Of a stretch of DNA of 64,000 nucleotides, positions 1 through 9,067 are shown piece after piece (positions within the stretch are counted from its first letter, which is position 1; each line of letters starts with the position of its first letter). Below the pieces are notes generated by a model that did not search any database, had not been told where the DNA came from, and was given only the letters and a program-made list of their open reading frames with translations. Position numbers and translations under genes: made by a program. Source of the stretch: Macrococcus equipercicus (GTDB lineage: Bacteria > Bacillota > Bacilli > Staphylococcales > Staphylococcaceae); the NCBI RefSeq assembly GCF_004359525.2, contig NZ_SCWC02000004.1, forward strand, positions 124,001-188,000. The letters are read 5' to 3'.

Positions 1-632
1 GTCACTGTATAGCCGCTTTTGTTGAAGCGCTTAATATCCTTCTTCAGATCTTTACGTTCATTTTTAGAATGTGCTTCATTCGGATTGAACAAATAAACCG
101 CACGGGAAATGAGCGGTTTATAACCTGCTGACTGAAGACAGAGGATTGCTCTATCGTCATGCACCGTGTTCAATGTCCGAAAGACGATTGCATGATGCGG
201 AAAACATCGTGTCAGCTCTTCAGTGATGCGCCCAACGTGCTCAAACTGGCTGTCTGTATAGAGCGTCGTCGACATAAATGACGGAAACACCGTGACTGTC
301 TGCTCTTTCGTCAGACGAAGCAGCAGCCGGCCTGCACCGAGCAGCAGTGACGCTGACCGCTTCATAACGGGCTTCAGCGTCATGCGGTCCACTTCTGCGA
401 TCATCTCATCGATATACTGTGCGGTGAATGAATGGATCCAGCTGTCATGATGACGCCCGTCTTTAATGCTGACCGGGACAAGCTGGCCGCTGACCGCCAT
501 CACCTGCACGTCTGCATGGACATTACGGATGCCTCTGTCGATACCGGCCATCATATAAGCCAGGTAATCAATATCCACCGGCATATCAGTCAGCTGCGCA
601 ATCGGCAGCGCGTTTAATGTGTGATAGATCAT
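1..632 (-). CDS. Partial unknown protein, possibly an acyltransferase
   Basis: I translated this reading frame by hand. It opens with ATG at 632 behind a GAGGG ribosome site six bases upstream and stays open for about 210 codons to the left edge, so the C-terminus is missing. I do not recognise the family with confidence. The last visible stretch is strongly basic (ERKDLKKDIKRFNKSGY), which resembles the helix seen in GNAT/FemAB-like acyltransferases, but this is only a resemblance. There is no signal peptide or membrane segment in the part seen. It starts 16 bases after the stop of the ATP-grasp gene on the same strand, so the two probably form an operon and may act on the same small molecule. 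Function is left open. Confidence 0.6.
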   Translation of the reverse strand, partial: MIYHTLNALPIAQLTDMPVDIDYLAYMMAGIDRGIRNVHADVQVMAVSGQLVPVSIKDGRHHDSWIHSFTAQYIDEMIAEVDRMTLKPVMKRSASLLLGAGRLLLRLTKEQTVTVFPSFMSTTLYTDSQFEHVGRITEELTRCFPHHAIVFRTLNTVHDDRAILCLQSAGYKPLISRAVYLFNPNEAHSKNERKDLKKDIKRFNKSGYTV

Positions 633-648
633 ATGCTGCCCTCAACTT

Positions 649-1761
649 CTATAGATTCACGATATCTTCGTTCCATTCGATATCGTATGTCGTGATCTTA
701 TTGACTGTGACTTTCTGCTGCTTAGCCGAGAGCCACCACTGTGCCCCGCTGATCAGCTGTTCGAAGAAGATCACTTTCTCACTCGGATGCCAGAAAATAT
801 CTTTGCCGTACTTCAGCTTGTCGAAGTTATGCTTCTTCGGCCGCAGCAGCCAGTTGTAAAATGAGACGAAAATAAGCTGACGTGCTTCATATTTCGGTTC
901 ACAGACGTTTAAGTCCCAGACAGCGGGCTCCATGAACAGCGCACCATTCGTCGCCCGCGGATTACATTCAATGAAATAATAGTCACCTGTCGTGTCACAC
1001 TTAATGACGTCAAATGCTATCTGGTAGGACCAGTTCAGCTGACGGATAATCGATTCGATAATCGCCTTCAGCTCGTCATTTTTCCGGGAATGGAAATGCG
1101 TCGAGCAGTTATAGCTCTCGTGAGCATTGGATAAGTAAAGGGACGTCGATAACGTGCGGCCGCCGAGAGCGACAGAGTAGGAACACCACTCTGTTCCTTT
1201 GATTAATGTCTGTATCATAAACGGGAACTCGATGAAATTGCTGTTCTCAAGTTCCATACGTGTCAGCCTGCGCACGGACTGCCCGAAACGTCCGTAAGGC
1301 TGCTTGACGATATAGTCATCACCCGGGAAAGCAGCGATAAAATCCGTCAGCTCCGCCTGATTTGACACATAAGCTGTATCCGGCACTTTAAAGCCCATGG
1401 CGTCAATCAGCCGCGTAAAGTTATATTTATTATGGACAGACAGCATCTTCGTGATCTCTTCGACCCATACCGGTGCGAGCAGCCGGTGCTTGTACAGCGA
1501 TAAGTAGAACGATTCTTCATTCAACGGGATAATGACATCGATGCGATATTTTCTAACAGTATTGTTGATCTCGCGGATGTATTCTTCAGTTGAAAAACGC
1601 GGCGATGTCGTCACAATAAACTGTTCGATAAACTTAGAGTTCTTGATGCTGACCTTGCTGGTAGAATCCGTCAGAAACACGCGGCGTCCAAGTGCGACCT
1701 GCTGCTGTACAACTGCATAGGAAATCGGTGCACGTGCACCCGTAATCAAGACACGCTCCAT
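649..1761 (-). CDS. ATP-grasp domain protein, substrate unknown
   Basis: This is a 370-residue ATP-grasp ligase-like protein. The N-terminus has a Rossmann-like pre-ATP-grasp segment (MERVLITGARAP). The middle carries a lysine in YIVKQPYGRFGQS, and the C-terminal half has the metal-binding signature FIECNPRATNG near residue 272, as in carbamoyl-phosphate-synthase-like ATP-grasp enzymes. Such enzymes join a carboxylate to an amine through an acyl-phosphate; the substrates here cannot be named. I chose the ATG at 1761, not the upstream in-frame start, because GGGGTG lies about eight bases before it and the residues before it look non-coding. The gene is followed 16 bases later by the partial gene at the left edge, probably in one transcript. 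Confidence 0.8.
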   Translation of the reverse strand: MERVLITGARAPISYAVVQQQVALGRRVFLTDSTSKVSIKNSKFIEQFIVTTSPRFSTEEYIREINNTVRKYRIDVIIPLNEESFYLSLYKHRLLAPVWVEEITKMLSVHNKYNFTRLIDAMGFKVPDTAYVSNQAELTDFIAAFPGDDYIVKQPYGRFGQSVRRLTRMELENSNFIEFPFMIQTLIKGTEWCSYSVALGGRTLSTSLYLSNAHESYNCSTHFHSRKNDELKAIIESIIRQLNWSYQIAFDVIKCDTTGDYYFIECNPRATNGALFMEPAVWDLNVCEPKYEARQLIFVSFYNWLLRPKKHNFDKLKYGKDIFWHPSEKVIFFEQLISGAQWWLSAKQQKVTVNKITTYDIEWNEDIVNL

Positions 1762-1884
1762 CAGATTGTCACCCCTAGTCCATAGTCTATATTCCACTTA
1801 AATATAGCATCCACATGTAAAGCGACTGTAAATTTACAATAAAGAAGTATGTAGGAATGTAAAAGCGCTCAGTTGACAAGATAG

Positions 1885-1918
1885 TAAAAGACGCACGGCC
1901 ATGAGAGCCGTGCGTCTT
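1885..1918 (-). terminator. Intrinsic terminator after the DUF1450 gene
   Basis: An 11-bp perfect stem (1889-1899 with 1907-1917, GACGCACGGC-type arms) is followed on the minus strand by TTTTACT. It lies just past the stop of the DUF1450 gene and separates it from the ATP-grasp gene. Confidence 0.85.
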
Positions 1919-1922
1919 CATA

Positions 1923-2249
1923 TTATTTCATTCGTTTCGCTTTCAGCTTAGCATCGATTTCTGCCTGGCGGCGCTTACGTTCTTCGTTACGTGCTGCAAG
2001 TCTTGCTTCCTCTTCAGGGTCGCGTTTTTGTGCGAGTCGTTTAGCGACTTTCTCCATCAGCTCATCTTCAGTCAATGCCGCACATGGACGGTTGTTAACA
2101 AATGCGAATGTTTTCTTTCGTCCTGGACCACAGTAGGATTGACATGCGATTTCCACTTCTGCGTCTGGATCCATTTTCCGAAGCTTCGGCAGCAGCGTTC
2201 TAATGTTCACTGCCTGACAGTCGTCACAGATCTGAAATTTATTACGCAT
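1923..2249 (-). CDS. DUF1450 family protein (YuzB-like)
   Basis: This small 108-residue cytoplasmic protein has conserved cysteines, ICDDC near the start and [13 protein letters not shown] around residues 37-49, which mark the DUF1450 (YuzB) family of Firmicutes. The paired cysteines suggest metal or thiol chemistry, but no role is established. The last third is very rich in Arg, Lys and Glu and probably forms a long charged helix, making it longer than the usual 75-80 residues. Its start overlaps the end of lipL by eight bases, so it is translationally coupled to the pta-lipL operon and ends at a strong terminator. At this position S. aureus is remembered to carry the mevalonate kinase genes; none is seen here. 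Confidence 0.8.
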   Translation of the reverse strand: MRNKFQICDDCQAVNIRTLLPKLRKMDPDAEVEIACQSYCGPGRKKTFAFVNNRPCAALTEDELMEKVAKRLAQKRDPEEEARLAARNEERKRRQAEIDAKLKAKRMK

Positions 2250-3075
2250 CGTTACTCACATCCTTCATATTTTTGATCATCTTATCATTACGTTCAATCA
2301 TCCGGTCGAAGTAGTCATTATACAACGACCATACCTCATCTGTCATCTCTTTCTGAGTCAGTGCAGCACCGAGAGACTTCAGAGCAGCAAGCAATTTGAA
2401 CAAGACGTCTTCTACCGTCAGTTCTACTTGCAGCAGTTCACTCAAGCTCGCCATATCTTCAGGATGAATGTCAGGATAACTGAACTTCGTCTCTTCGTTC
2501 TGCAGCGCCTGCTCATAAAAGTCACGCATCAGTTCAGCGCGCGCGCTGCCGCTTCCTTCCACACACAAATAGATCTGCACGGCGACGCCACCGCGGACGC
2601 GGCGCTGCGAGATGCCGGCAAACTTACGGCCGTCGATGCTTAAGTCATAGCTGCCGGGACAGTAGGAGTGGGCAATCTCCTTCGCCGCTATAACGCCCGC
2701 GTCTTTAAACATCTCTTTAACAAGTTCATACATCAAGTCGTAACTGGCATCAATCGAGAAACTTCTGCCGCCGTTGAATATGAGTGAAATGTTGAGGACG
2801 CCGCTGTCCAGCACGACGCCGAGTCCACCGGAATTACGGACGATGGCACCGTAGCCTGCATCATTTAAATACCTGATGCCGTCTTTCAAGTGCGGCAGCC
2901 GTGAATCATGAATCCCGAGTATGACGACATGCTGATGCACCCACGTTCTGACGACACTCTGCCAGCCGAGCGTGCCGGTCAGATGGCAGAATGTATCATC
3001 AAAACTGAAGGACTGCATCGGCTGCAGTCCTGTCGTGTGGTCAACATATTGCCACTCGTCATGAAACAAGTTCAT
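2242..3075 (-). CDS. lipL: Octanoyl-[GcvH]:protein N-octanoyltransferase
   Basis: This 277-residue member of the biotin/lipoate ligase-like fold moves octanoyl groups from the glycine-cleavage H protein to the E2 subunits of 2-oxoacid dehydrogenases, as LipL does in Bacillus. The catalytic cysteine is in [33 protein letters not shown] is the lipoate-binding block of the family. LipL uses cysteine chemistry and does not activate the acyl group with ATP, unlike LplA. Its ATG shares a base with the pta stop codon (TAATG), so the two are coupled. The same pta-lipL pairing occurs in Bacillus subtilis (pta-ywfL), which supports LipL over LplA or LipM. Confidence 0.88.
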   Translation of the reverse strand: MNLFHDEWQYVDHTTGLQPMQSFSFDDTFCHLTGTLGWQSVVRTWVHQHVVILGIHDSRLPHLKDGIRYLNDAGYGAIVRNSGGLGVVLDSGVLNISLIFNGGRSFSIDASYDLMYELVKEMFKDAGVIAAKEIAHSYCPGSYDLSIDGRKFAGISQRRVRGGVAVQIYLCVEGSGSARAELMRDFYEQALQNEETKFSYPDIHPEDMASLSELLQVELTVEDVLFKLLAALKSLGAALTQKEMTDEVWSLYNDYFDRMIERNDKMIKNMKDVSNDA

Positions 3076-4064
3076 TAAAGTGTTTGCGCTGCTGTGATGA
3101 TCGCTAAAGAAGCAACATCTTCTGTTGAGCAGCCACGTGATAAGTCATTGACTGGTGAGTTCAAACCTTGAAGAATCGGTCCTACTGCATCAAATCCGCC
3201 TAGGCGCTGCGCAATTTTGTAACCGATGTTACCCGCTTCAAGACTTGGGAATACGAAGACATTCGCATCACCTTGAATTGAAGATTCCGGCGCTTTTTTT
3301 GCTGCCACTGAAGGAACGAATGCAGCATCGAACTGGAATTCGCCATCGATGACAGTTCCTGCAAGTTCTGTTTCCCCAGCTAATTTTTCGTTAGCTAAGC
3401 GTGTCGCTTCAACGACTTTCTCTGTCTCGTCAGTTTTTGCCGACCCTTTAGTAGAGAAGCTGAGCATCGCAACTTTCGGCTCCATACCGAACGCTTTAGC
3501 TGTCTTCGCACTTTCAATCGCGATTTCTGCTAAGTCAGATGCTTCAAGTGTCGGGTTGATCGCACAGTCACCCATGACGTACTGCTCATCGCCGCGGATC
3601 ATGAAGAAGACGCCTGACGTACGGGCAACGCCTGGTTTTGTTTTGATGATCTGCAGTGCCGGGCGGACCGTATCTGCTGTTGAGTGTGCCGCACCGGATA
3701 CTAATCCTGCTGCTTTACCTGTGTAGACGAGCATTGTGCCGAAGTAGTTCGGGTCGTTCAGCAACTGTTCAGCCTGCTCCTGAGTCGCTTTACCTTTACG
3801 ACGTTCAACAAAGGCAGCAATCAGTTCTTCACGCAGGTCGCTTGTCGCAGGGTCCAGCAGCTCGATACCGTCAATCGCAATACCCAGCTGGTCAGCCAGT
3901 GCAGTCACTTTTTCCGTGTTACCTAAGACGACAGGTGACACGAAATCACTGTTGTTCAATTCAACCGCTGCCTGCAGGACGCGTTCGTCGTCACCTTCCG
4001 GTAAGACGATCTTCACGTTTTTACCTTGCAGATTGTTTTTTAATACATCTAATAAATTAGCCAT
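3075..4064 (-). CDS. pta: Phosphate acetyltransferase
   Basis: Pta (called eutD in staphylococcal genomes) interconverts acetyl-CoA and acetyl phosphate; with acetate kinase it yields ATP during overflow metabolism. At 329 residues it has the short, single-domain length of the Firmicutes enzyme. Family landmarks include KIVLPEGDDERVLQAA near the N-terminus, GLVSGAAHSTADTVRPALQI in the middle, and LQGLNSPVNDLSRGCSTEDV near the C-terminus, whose asparagine, aspartate and arginine belong to the CoA and phosphate site. A good ribosome site (GGAGGC) precedes the ATG. It is the first gene of a pta-lipL-DUF1450 operon and is divergent from hemQ. Confidence 0.95.
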   Translation of the reverse strand: MANLLDVLKNNLQGKNVKIVLPEGDDERVLQAAVELNNSDFVSPVVLGNTEKVTALADQLGIAIDGIELLDPATSDLREELIAAFVERRKGKATQEQAEQLLNDPNYFGTMLVYTGKAAGLVSGAAHSTADTVRPALQIIKTKPGVARTSGVFFMIRGDEQYVMGDCAINPTLEASDLAEIAIESAKTAKAFGMEPKVAMLSFSTKGSAKTDETEKVVEATRLANEKLAGETELAGTVIDGEFQFDAAFVPSVAAKKAPESSIQGDANVFVFPSLEAGNIGYKIAQRLGGFDAVGPILQGLNSPVNDLSRGCSTEDVASLAIITAAQTL

Positions 4065-4220
4065 AGTAGCCTCCTAATGCTTCTCTTATGTTAATTTCCT
4101 TATTCATTATATGACATTTCACCTATTATTTCACGTCATCAATTTGTAAAACTATGAATGCGGAATTTTCAGTGGATTATGGTATATTAGAAGTGACAAA
4201 TCGTAAGGAGAGATGACGAA

Positions 4221-4970
4221 ATGAACGAAGCAGCAATTACTCTAGACGGCTGGTACAGCCTGCACTTATTCTACACAATCGATTTCACGAGCTTGAAAGT
4301 GCTGGACAAGGCAGACCGGGATGCGATGGTCGATGAACTTAAAGCGTTCGTCGCTAAGCTGGACGACAACCATGCCGCTAAAGAAGGCTCATATGCCCTT
4401 TACAATATTACAGGACAAAAAGCCGACTTAATGCTCTGGCTTCTGCGCCCTGAAATGAAAGACTTGAACGCCCTTGAGAATGAATTCAACAAACTCGCAC
4501 TCACAGATTATTTAATCCCGACGTATTCATATGTCTCCGTCATTGAGCTGAGCAACTACTTAGCAGGAGAATCCAACGACGATCCTTATCAGAATCCGCA
4601 CGTGAGAGCACGCCTTTACCCTGAAGTGCCACGTTCAGCCTATGTCTGCTTCTATCCGATGGACAAACGCCGTACACCAGAAGATAACTGGTATATGCTC
4701 GATATGGATGCCCGTAAAGGCATGATGCGTTCACACGGTTTGATTGGCCGCAGCTATGCCGGTAAAGTCAAGCAGTTCATCACAGGTTCGGTCGGCTTTG
4801 ATGACCATGAATGGGGCGTCACGTTATTCGCAGACGACGTTCTCCAATTCAAAAAATTGATCTACGAAATGCGCTTTGATGAAGTATCTGCACGTTATGC
4901 AGAGTTCGGCGAGTTCTTCGTCGGTCACCTGCTGACTACAGAAGATCTTGCGCCGCTGTTTGAAGTATAG
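4221..4970 (+). CDS. hemQ: Coproheme decarboxylase HemQ
   Basis: HemQ belongs to the chlorite-dismutase fold but in Gram-positive bacteria makes heme b by decarboxylating two propionates of coproheme, the last step of the coproporphyrin-dependent heme pathway. The 249-residue length fits. The catalytic tyrosine is in CFYPMDKRR near residue 145 with the lysine just after it, and the proximal histidine is in [20 protein letters not shown] ribosome site AAGGAG stands before the ATG. The gene is divergent from pta, an arrangement also found in Staphylococcus, and ends in a strong bidirectional terminator. An extended -10 (TGGTATATT) lies upstream as a possible promoter. Confidence 0.95.
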   Translation: MNEAAITLDGWYSLHLFYTIDFTSLKVLDKADRDAMVDELKAFVAKLDDNHAAKEGSYALYNITGQKADLMLWLLRPEMKDLNALENEFNKLALTDYLIPTYSYVSVIELSNYLAGESNDDPYQNPHVRARLYPEVPRSAYVCFYPMDKRRTPEDNWYMLDMDARKGMMRSHGLIGRSYAGKVKQFITGSVGFDDHEWGVTLFADDVLQFKKLIYEMRFDEVSARYAEFGEFFVGHLLTTEDLAPLFEV

Positions 4971-4976
4971 TGCTGT

Positions 4977-5015
4977 AAAATACCCCGGTACCTGTTAAAG
5001 GTACCGGGGTATTTT
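4977..5015. terminator. Bidirectional terminator between hemQ and sstD
   Basis: A perfect 12-bp stem (4981-4992 with 5000-5011, arm TACCCCGGTACC) has A residues on its left and TTTT on its right. It can therefore end both the rightward hemQ transcript and the leftward sst operon. Confidence 0.93.
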
Positions 5016-5026
5016 GCGGGATGATG

Positions 5027-6055
5027 CTATTTATAGCCTTTTTCAATCTCTTCAATTTGCTGCACAGTTGTTTTCGCACCGCCACTTGAGAAGTACCAGA
5101 GATACGGATTGAGCTCGATAATCTTATGTTCTTTAACGGCATTCACATCTTTAATCACTTCATTTGACAGTGCCTGTTTGCTTGATGACTTACCGCCGAC
5201 TGCGACGCCTCTATCCATCGCAAAGATAATATCCGGGTTTTTGTCGTTCAAGTATTCGAAGTTAATGACCTGACCATGGCCTTCTGCTTTAATGTGGTCG
5301 TCTGTTTCTTTGACGCCAAGCACTTCATGGATGAAACCGAAGCGGCCGCCTTTACCGAAGACAGACAGCTCGCCTTCATTCGCCAGCACGAATAATCCTT
5401 TTGCGTCTGATGCCGCTGTCAATTTCTTCACTTCTTTGATCTTCATATCCAGCGTGTGAATGAGCTGCTTCGCTTTGTCTTCTTTATTAAAAATTTTGCC
5501 GAGGTTTTCAGTGTTTTCTTTCACACTGCCAATGTAATCTTTATCATCTGTACCAACATAAAGGATGGTCGCGTCAGGTGCTGCTTTTTTCATTTCATCC
5601 AGCACTTTACTGTTTGCCTGGCGGCCAGAGATAAGAATTAATTCAGGGTTTATTTCAGCCAGCTTCTCGAAGTTTGGTTCTTTTAGTGTCCCTAAGTTCG
5701 TATATTTGTCATCTTTGAATGACGCAAGGAACTTAGGCAGTGAGCGGTTGCCTTCTCCTTTCGGCAGACCGACAACGCGATCTTCCACACCAAATTCCTG
5801 TATTGTAGAAAGTGCACCGTAATCAAACACCGCTACTTTTTTCGGATTTTTCGGTACTGCAACAGTTTCTGTCACTTTTTTCGCATCGCTGCCGTCTTCT
5901 TTCTCACCCATGACCTGGTAAGATGATTTAATCTTCACTGTCTCTTTCGACGCACCTGCTGTTGATGATTTTTCTTTCTCCGCTGACTTATTCCCGCAAG
6001 CTGCAAGCGTCAGGATAAACACTAAAGTTAATAACACTAATGATAATTTCTTCAT
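5027..6055 (-). CDS. sstD: Iron-siderophore ABC transporter binding lipoprotein
   Basis: This 342-residue protein is the extracellular ligand-binding component of the iron importer. It has a lipoprotein signal peptide, a lysine start, a hydrophobic run and the lipobox LAACG, so Cys20 would be lipidated and anchored to the membrane. The body follows the FepB/FhuD-type fold: VAVFDYGALSTIQEFGV, then a segment containing PELILISGRQ, and a C-terminal ALSNEVIKDVNAVKEHKIIEL. I moved the start to the ATG at 6055 because AAGGAG lies seven bases before it and the signal peptide begins there. It is the last gene of sstABCD. In S. aureus SstD takes up catechol siderophores and catecholamine-iron; this ligand range is inferred here. 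Confidence 0.88.
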   Translation of the reverse strand: MKKLSLVLLTLVFILTLAACGNKSAEKEKSSTAGASKETVKIKSSYQVMGEKEDGSDAKKVTETVAVPKNPKKVAVFDYGALSTIQEFGVEDRVVGLPKGEGNRSLPKFLASFKDDKYTNLGTLKEPNFEKLAEINPELILISGRQANSKVLDEMKKAAPDATILYVGTDDKDYIGSVKENTENLGKIFNKEDKAKQLIHTLDMKIKEVKKLTAASDAKGLFVLANEGELSVFGKGGRFGFIHEVLGVKETDDHIKAEGHGQVINFEYLNDKNPDIIFAMDRGVAVGGKSSSKQALSNEVIKDVNAVKEHKIIELNPYLWYFSSGGAKTTVQQIEEIEKGYK

Positions 6056-6146
6056 TTTCTGCTCCTTTATAATTGTATGATTTCCCCGCTTAGTATGCCC
6101 GATCAACTACTAAATCCCCGGCAACACTCCTTTCAATGACTGCTGA

Positions 6147-6950
6147 TTACACCAGCTGAACTTCTTCGATAAATTCATCCACTGTTTTCTCATCATCAAA
6201 ATAGACGCAGATCTGCTGGCCGAATATACATTCAATATTAATATCCATGTCATAGACAGCTTTCAGCGCTGCTGTAGTAATGACATCGTCCTTACTGCCA
6301 TCCAGCAGCACTTCACCATCTTTTAAGGCGATGATGTAGTCCGCGTAGCATGACGCAAAGTTGATGTCATGAATGACGATGACAATCGTTTTCTGTTTTT
6401 CACGGACGAGCTTGCGAAGCAGCTGCATCATCTGCACAGAATGCTTCATATCCAGGTTGTTCAACGGTTCATCCAGGAAAATGTAATCCGTGTCCTGGGC
6501 AAGCGTCATTGCAATGTAGGCACGCTGACGCTGTCCGCCTGACAGTTCATCCAGATAGCGGTCCTGCATATCAGTAAGTGCCATATAGTCCAGCGCCTCG
6601 TCTACTATCGCATAGTCTGCTTTTGACAGGCGACCTTTTGTATAAGGGAAACGCCCGAAGTTGACCAGTTCTCTCACAGTAATTTTAAGATTCGTATGAT
6701 TGCTCTGCTTCAGTACAGCTAATTTCTTCGCAACGGCATCACTTTTCATTGTCATAATGTTCTCATCGTCCAGATAAACTGTGCCGGTATCCGTGTCAAT
6801 CAACCGGGTTGCCGCATTCAGCAGCGTGCTCTTCCCGGCACCATTCGGACCGATGATAGCAGTGATGGCACCTTCTTTAATACGCGTAGTCACATTGTTC
6901 AATATCGGTTTCTTTCCTATATGGACTGACAGTTGTTCGATGTTAATCAT
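6147..6950 (-). CDS. sstC: Iron-siderophore ABC transporter ATPase
   Basis: This is the cytoplasmic ATPase that powers the importer, 267 residues long. Walker A is GPNGAGKSTLLN near residue 35, the signature is LSGGQRQRAYIA, and Walker B is DYIFLDEPLNN, followed by the switch histidine in IVIVIHDINFA. The start at 6950 is set by AAGGAGGG just upstream and by homology with MINIEQLSV; the longer open frame runs back into sstB. It overlaps the sstB stop by eight bases, which indicates translational coupling. The closest functional class is FepC/FhuC-type ferric siderophore ATPases. Confidence 0.93.
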   Translation of the reverse strand: MINIEQLSVHIGKKPILNNVTTRIKEGAITAIIGPNGAGKSTLLNAATRLIDTDTGTVYLDDENIMTMKSDAVAKKLAVLKQSNHTNLKITVRELVNFGRFPYTKGRLSKADYAIVDEALDYMALTDMQDRYLDELSGGQRQRAYIAMTLAQDTDYIFLDEPLNNLDMKHSVQMMQLLRKLVREKQKTIVIVIHDINFASCYADYIIALKDGEVLLDGSKDDVITTAALKAVYDMDINIECIFGQQICVYFDDEKTVDEFIEEVQLV

Positions 6951-7896
6951 GTGCACCCTCCTTAAAGAGTAAGTAGATAAAATACAGACCGCCTGCAAAA
7001 TTGATCATAATTGTAATTTCTGTATTCCCGTCAAATAAATACTGCGTCATCATCTGACCGACTAAGAGCGTAATCGCTGAGATAGCAATCGTCGCTGGAA
7101 TAAGCAGACGGTGTTCAAATGTCTTCATGAACTGATAAGTGACGTTACAGACAATAATGCCGAGGAATGTAATCGGACCGACAAGTGCTGTTGATACACT
7201 GACCAGCACGGCGACGACCAGCAGCAGGGCTCGGGTCAGCTTATCGAGATCGATGCCGAGATTCATCGCATGCACTTTACCGAGGCTCAGCACATCCAGT
7301 TCATGACTCTTTCTATAAATGATGAAGAGCATGATGAGAATAATAACAGCACAGATGCCGAGCAGCCGTGAATTCACTGTGTTGAAGCTCGCGAACATTC
7401 TGTCCTGCAGCATCAGAAAATCGTCCGGGTTCATGACCATATGCATGAAGTTTGACAGACTTTGAAAGCATGTCCCCATGACCATCCCGAAGAGCAGGAT
7501 GAAGTAGACAGAGACGCTCTTCTTGAAGACGAGTTTGAACAGGCCGAGCGTGAACAGAATCATCAGAATCACTGAGATGAAGAAGTTCACATATGTATTC
7601 GCCAGTAACGCGCTGAATGTTCCGAACACAAAGATAAGGATGGTCTGGATGAATAAATACACAGCATCCAGGCCGATGACTGACGGTGTCAGCAGATTGT
7701 TCTCGGTCAATGTCTGAAAGACGAGCGATGATACACCGATGGCTGCGCCGACGAGCAGAATAGCTGCGACTTTTTTCAGCCGTGAAGGCAATACGTAACC
7801 GAGAATATTAAAGTTCAGCTGGATGACGATGAATGAGGCAATCAATATAATAAGGACGACGCTGAGCAGTATGATAGCATTATATTTTTTCTGCAT
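6943..7896 (-). CDS. sstB: Iron-siderophore ABC transporter permease
   Basis: This 317-residue integral membrane protein belongs to the FecCD permease family, with about nine hydrophobic helices. The family segment GAAIGVSSLVFQTLTENNLL lies near residue 50, and the coupling region with GPITFLGIIVCNVTYQ lies near residue 240; that region contacts the ATPase. It forms a heterodimer with the neighbouring SstA. Its start overlaps the end of sstA by 17 bases and its stop overlaps sstC by eight, so all four genes are read as one operon. Confidence 0.93.
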   Translation of the reverse strand: MQKKYNAIILLSVVLIILIASFIVIQLNFNILGYVLPSRLKKVAAILLVGAAIGVSSLVFQTLTENNLLTPSVIGLDAVYLFIQTILIFVFGTFSALLANTYVNFFISVILMILFTLGLFKLVFKKSVSVYFILLFGMVMGTCFQSLSNFMHMVMNPDDFLMLQDRMFASFNTVNSRLLGICAVIILIMLFIIYRKSHELDVLSLGKVHAMNLGIDLDKLTRALLLVVAVLVSVSTALVGPITFLGIIVCNVTYQFMKTFEHRLLIPATIAISAITLLVGQMMTQYLFDGNTEITIMINFAGGLYFIYLLFKEGAHD

Positions 7897-8842
7897 AGCT
7901 TTTTCTCCTTATCAAGAGCAGTGTCATGAATATCACACTGCCGAGTATACCAAGCGTCAGTCCGATCGGGATTTCATACGGAAAGATGATCAATCGACTG
8001 AAGATGTCGGCGACCATGACAAGAATGGCACCGAGCAGTGCAGTGAACGGCAGTGTCTTTTGCAGATGGTCACCGATGAACAAGTTGACGATGTTAGGCA
8101 CGATGAGCCCTAAAAACGGCAGCACACCGATGGTCACGACAACTGTCGCAGAAACAATCGCTGCAATGACGATGCCGATGTTCATGAATTTGTCGTATGA
8201 AATACCAAGGTTCCGGCTGAACGACTCACCCATGCCGACTATCGTGAAATGATGGGCAAAGAAATAGATCAGAATGACCATCGGCACAATGATGATGAGC
8301 ACTTCATAGCGCCCGGTCGTTATCATCGAGAAATCACCGACAAAAAAGTTGCCGATACTCTGCATAGCGTTGAACCGGAGCGCCATAAACGTCGCCAGAC
8401 TCGATACAATGTTACCGAGCATCAGACCGACGAGCGGAATGAAGATGGCATCCTTATACTTGATCCGTCTGACGATACTCATGAACACCATTGTTCCGAT
8501 GATCGCACTGACGATAGCAAACGATAACTTGATAAGGATATGCGCGTCAGTAAAAAAGATCATAGCAATCAAAATGCCGAGCTTCGCAAAATCCATCGTT
8601 CCGGCTGTCGTCGGCGACACGAACTTGTTGCGCGTCAGCTGCTGCATCAACAAACCTGCGACACTCAAAGCGACACCGGCGAGAATAATTGACACTGTTC
8701 TCGGAATCCGGCTGTTCAATAATATATTTTTGTCGTTCTCTGATAACTCCAGCAAGCTTCTCGGCGTGACCTCTACTACTCCGATGAAGATGGATATGAT
8801 CGACAGAACAAAGAGCGCAATAATAAAATAACGTAGCTTCAT
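7880..8842 (-). CDS. sstA: Iron-siderophore ABC transporter permease
   Basis: This is the first gene of the operon, a 320-residue FecCD-family permease. The conserved block RIPRTVSIILAGVALSVAGL is followed by QQLTRNKFVSPTTAG near residue 70; VLPFLGLIVPNIV near residue 240 is the ATPase-coupling segment. The ATG at 8842 is preceded by AAGGAG, with a perfect Fur-type palindrome and a good promoter further upstream. With SstB it forms the membrane channel for imported iron chelates. Confidence 0.93.
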   Translation of the reverse strand: MKLRYFIIALFVLSIISIFIGVVEVTPRSLLELSENDKNILLNSRIPRTVSIILAGVALSVAGLLMQQLTRNKFVSPTTAGTMDFAKLGILIAMIFFTDAHILIKLSFAIVSAIIGTMVFMSIVRRIKYKDAIFIPLVGLMLGNIVSSLATFMALRFNAMQSIGNFFVGDFSMITTGRYEVLIIIVPMVILIYFFAHHFTIVGMGESFSRNLGISYDKFMNIGIVIAAIVSATVVVTIGVLPFLGLIVPNIVNLFIGDHLQKTLPFTALLGAILVMVADIFSRLIIFPYEIPIGLTLGILGSVIFMTLLLIRRKSYAEKI

Positions 8843-8858
8843 GTCAAACTCCTTCGCG

Positions 8859-8877
8859 AATGAGAATCATTCTCATC
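8859..8877 (-). promoter_or_regulatory. Fur box upstream of sstABCD
   Basis: The core TGAGAATCATTCTCA (8861-8875) is a perfect palindrome and matches the Fur consensus arms GATAATGATAATCATTATC at most positions. It sits between the -10 element and the sstA ribosome site, so a bound iron-Fur dimer would block transcription when iron is plentiful. Confidence 0.88.
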
Positions 8878-8878
8878 A

Positions 8879-8907
8879 ATCATAATGAAGAATGGTCTGG
8901 AAATCAA
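8879..8907 (-). promoter_or_regulatory. Promoter of sstABCD
   Basis: On the minus strand TTGATT (8902-8907) and TATGAT (8879-8884) are separated by 17 bases, an almost canonical housekeeping sigma promoter. It ends directly against the Fur box. Confidence 0.75.
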
Positions 8908-9067
8908 GCCGTTTCAGTAAAAAAGATAAACTTTTATGCCAGCTGCTTGACTTCATCACTAAGAAATAACAGTGGATAATGGCTGCTTTATTATTTCAAA
9001 AAAATATATTCTTGTATTACACTTCATGTTATATTTGAATCAATTAGTGTATTAAAGGAGAACAATT

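Noticed and set aside
8249-8831. Long frames on the plus strand across sstA
   Set aside because: The reverse-strand FecCD permease has complete motifs, ribosome site, promoter and Fur box. The plus frames have none.
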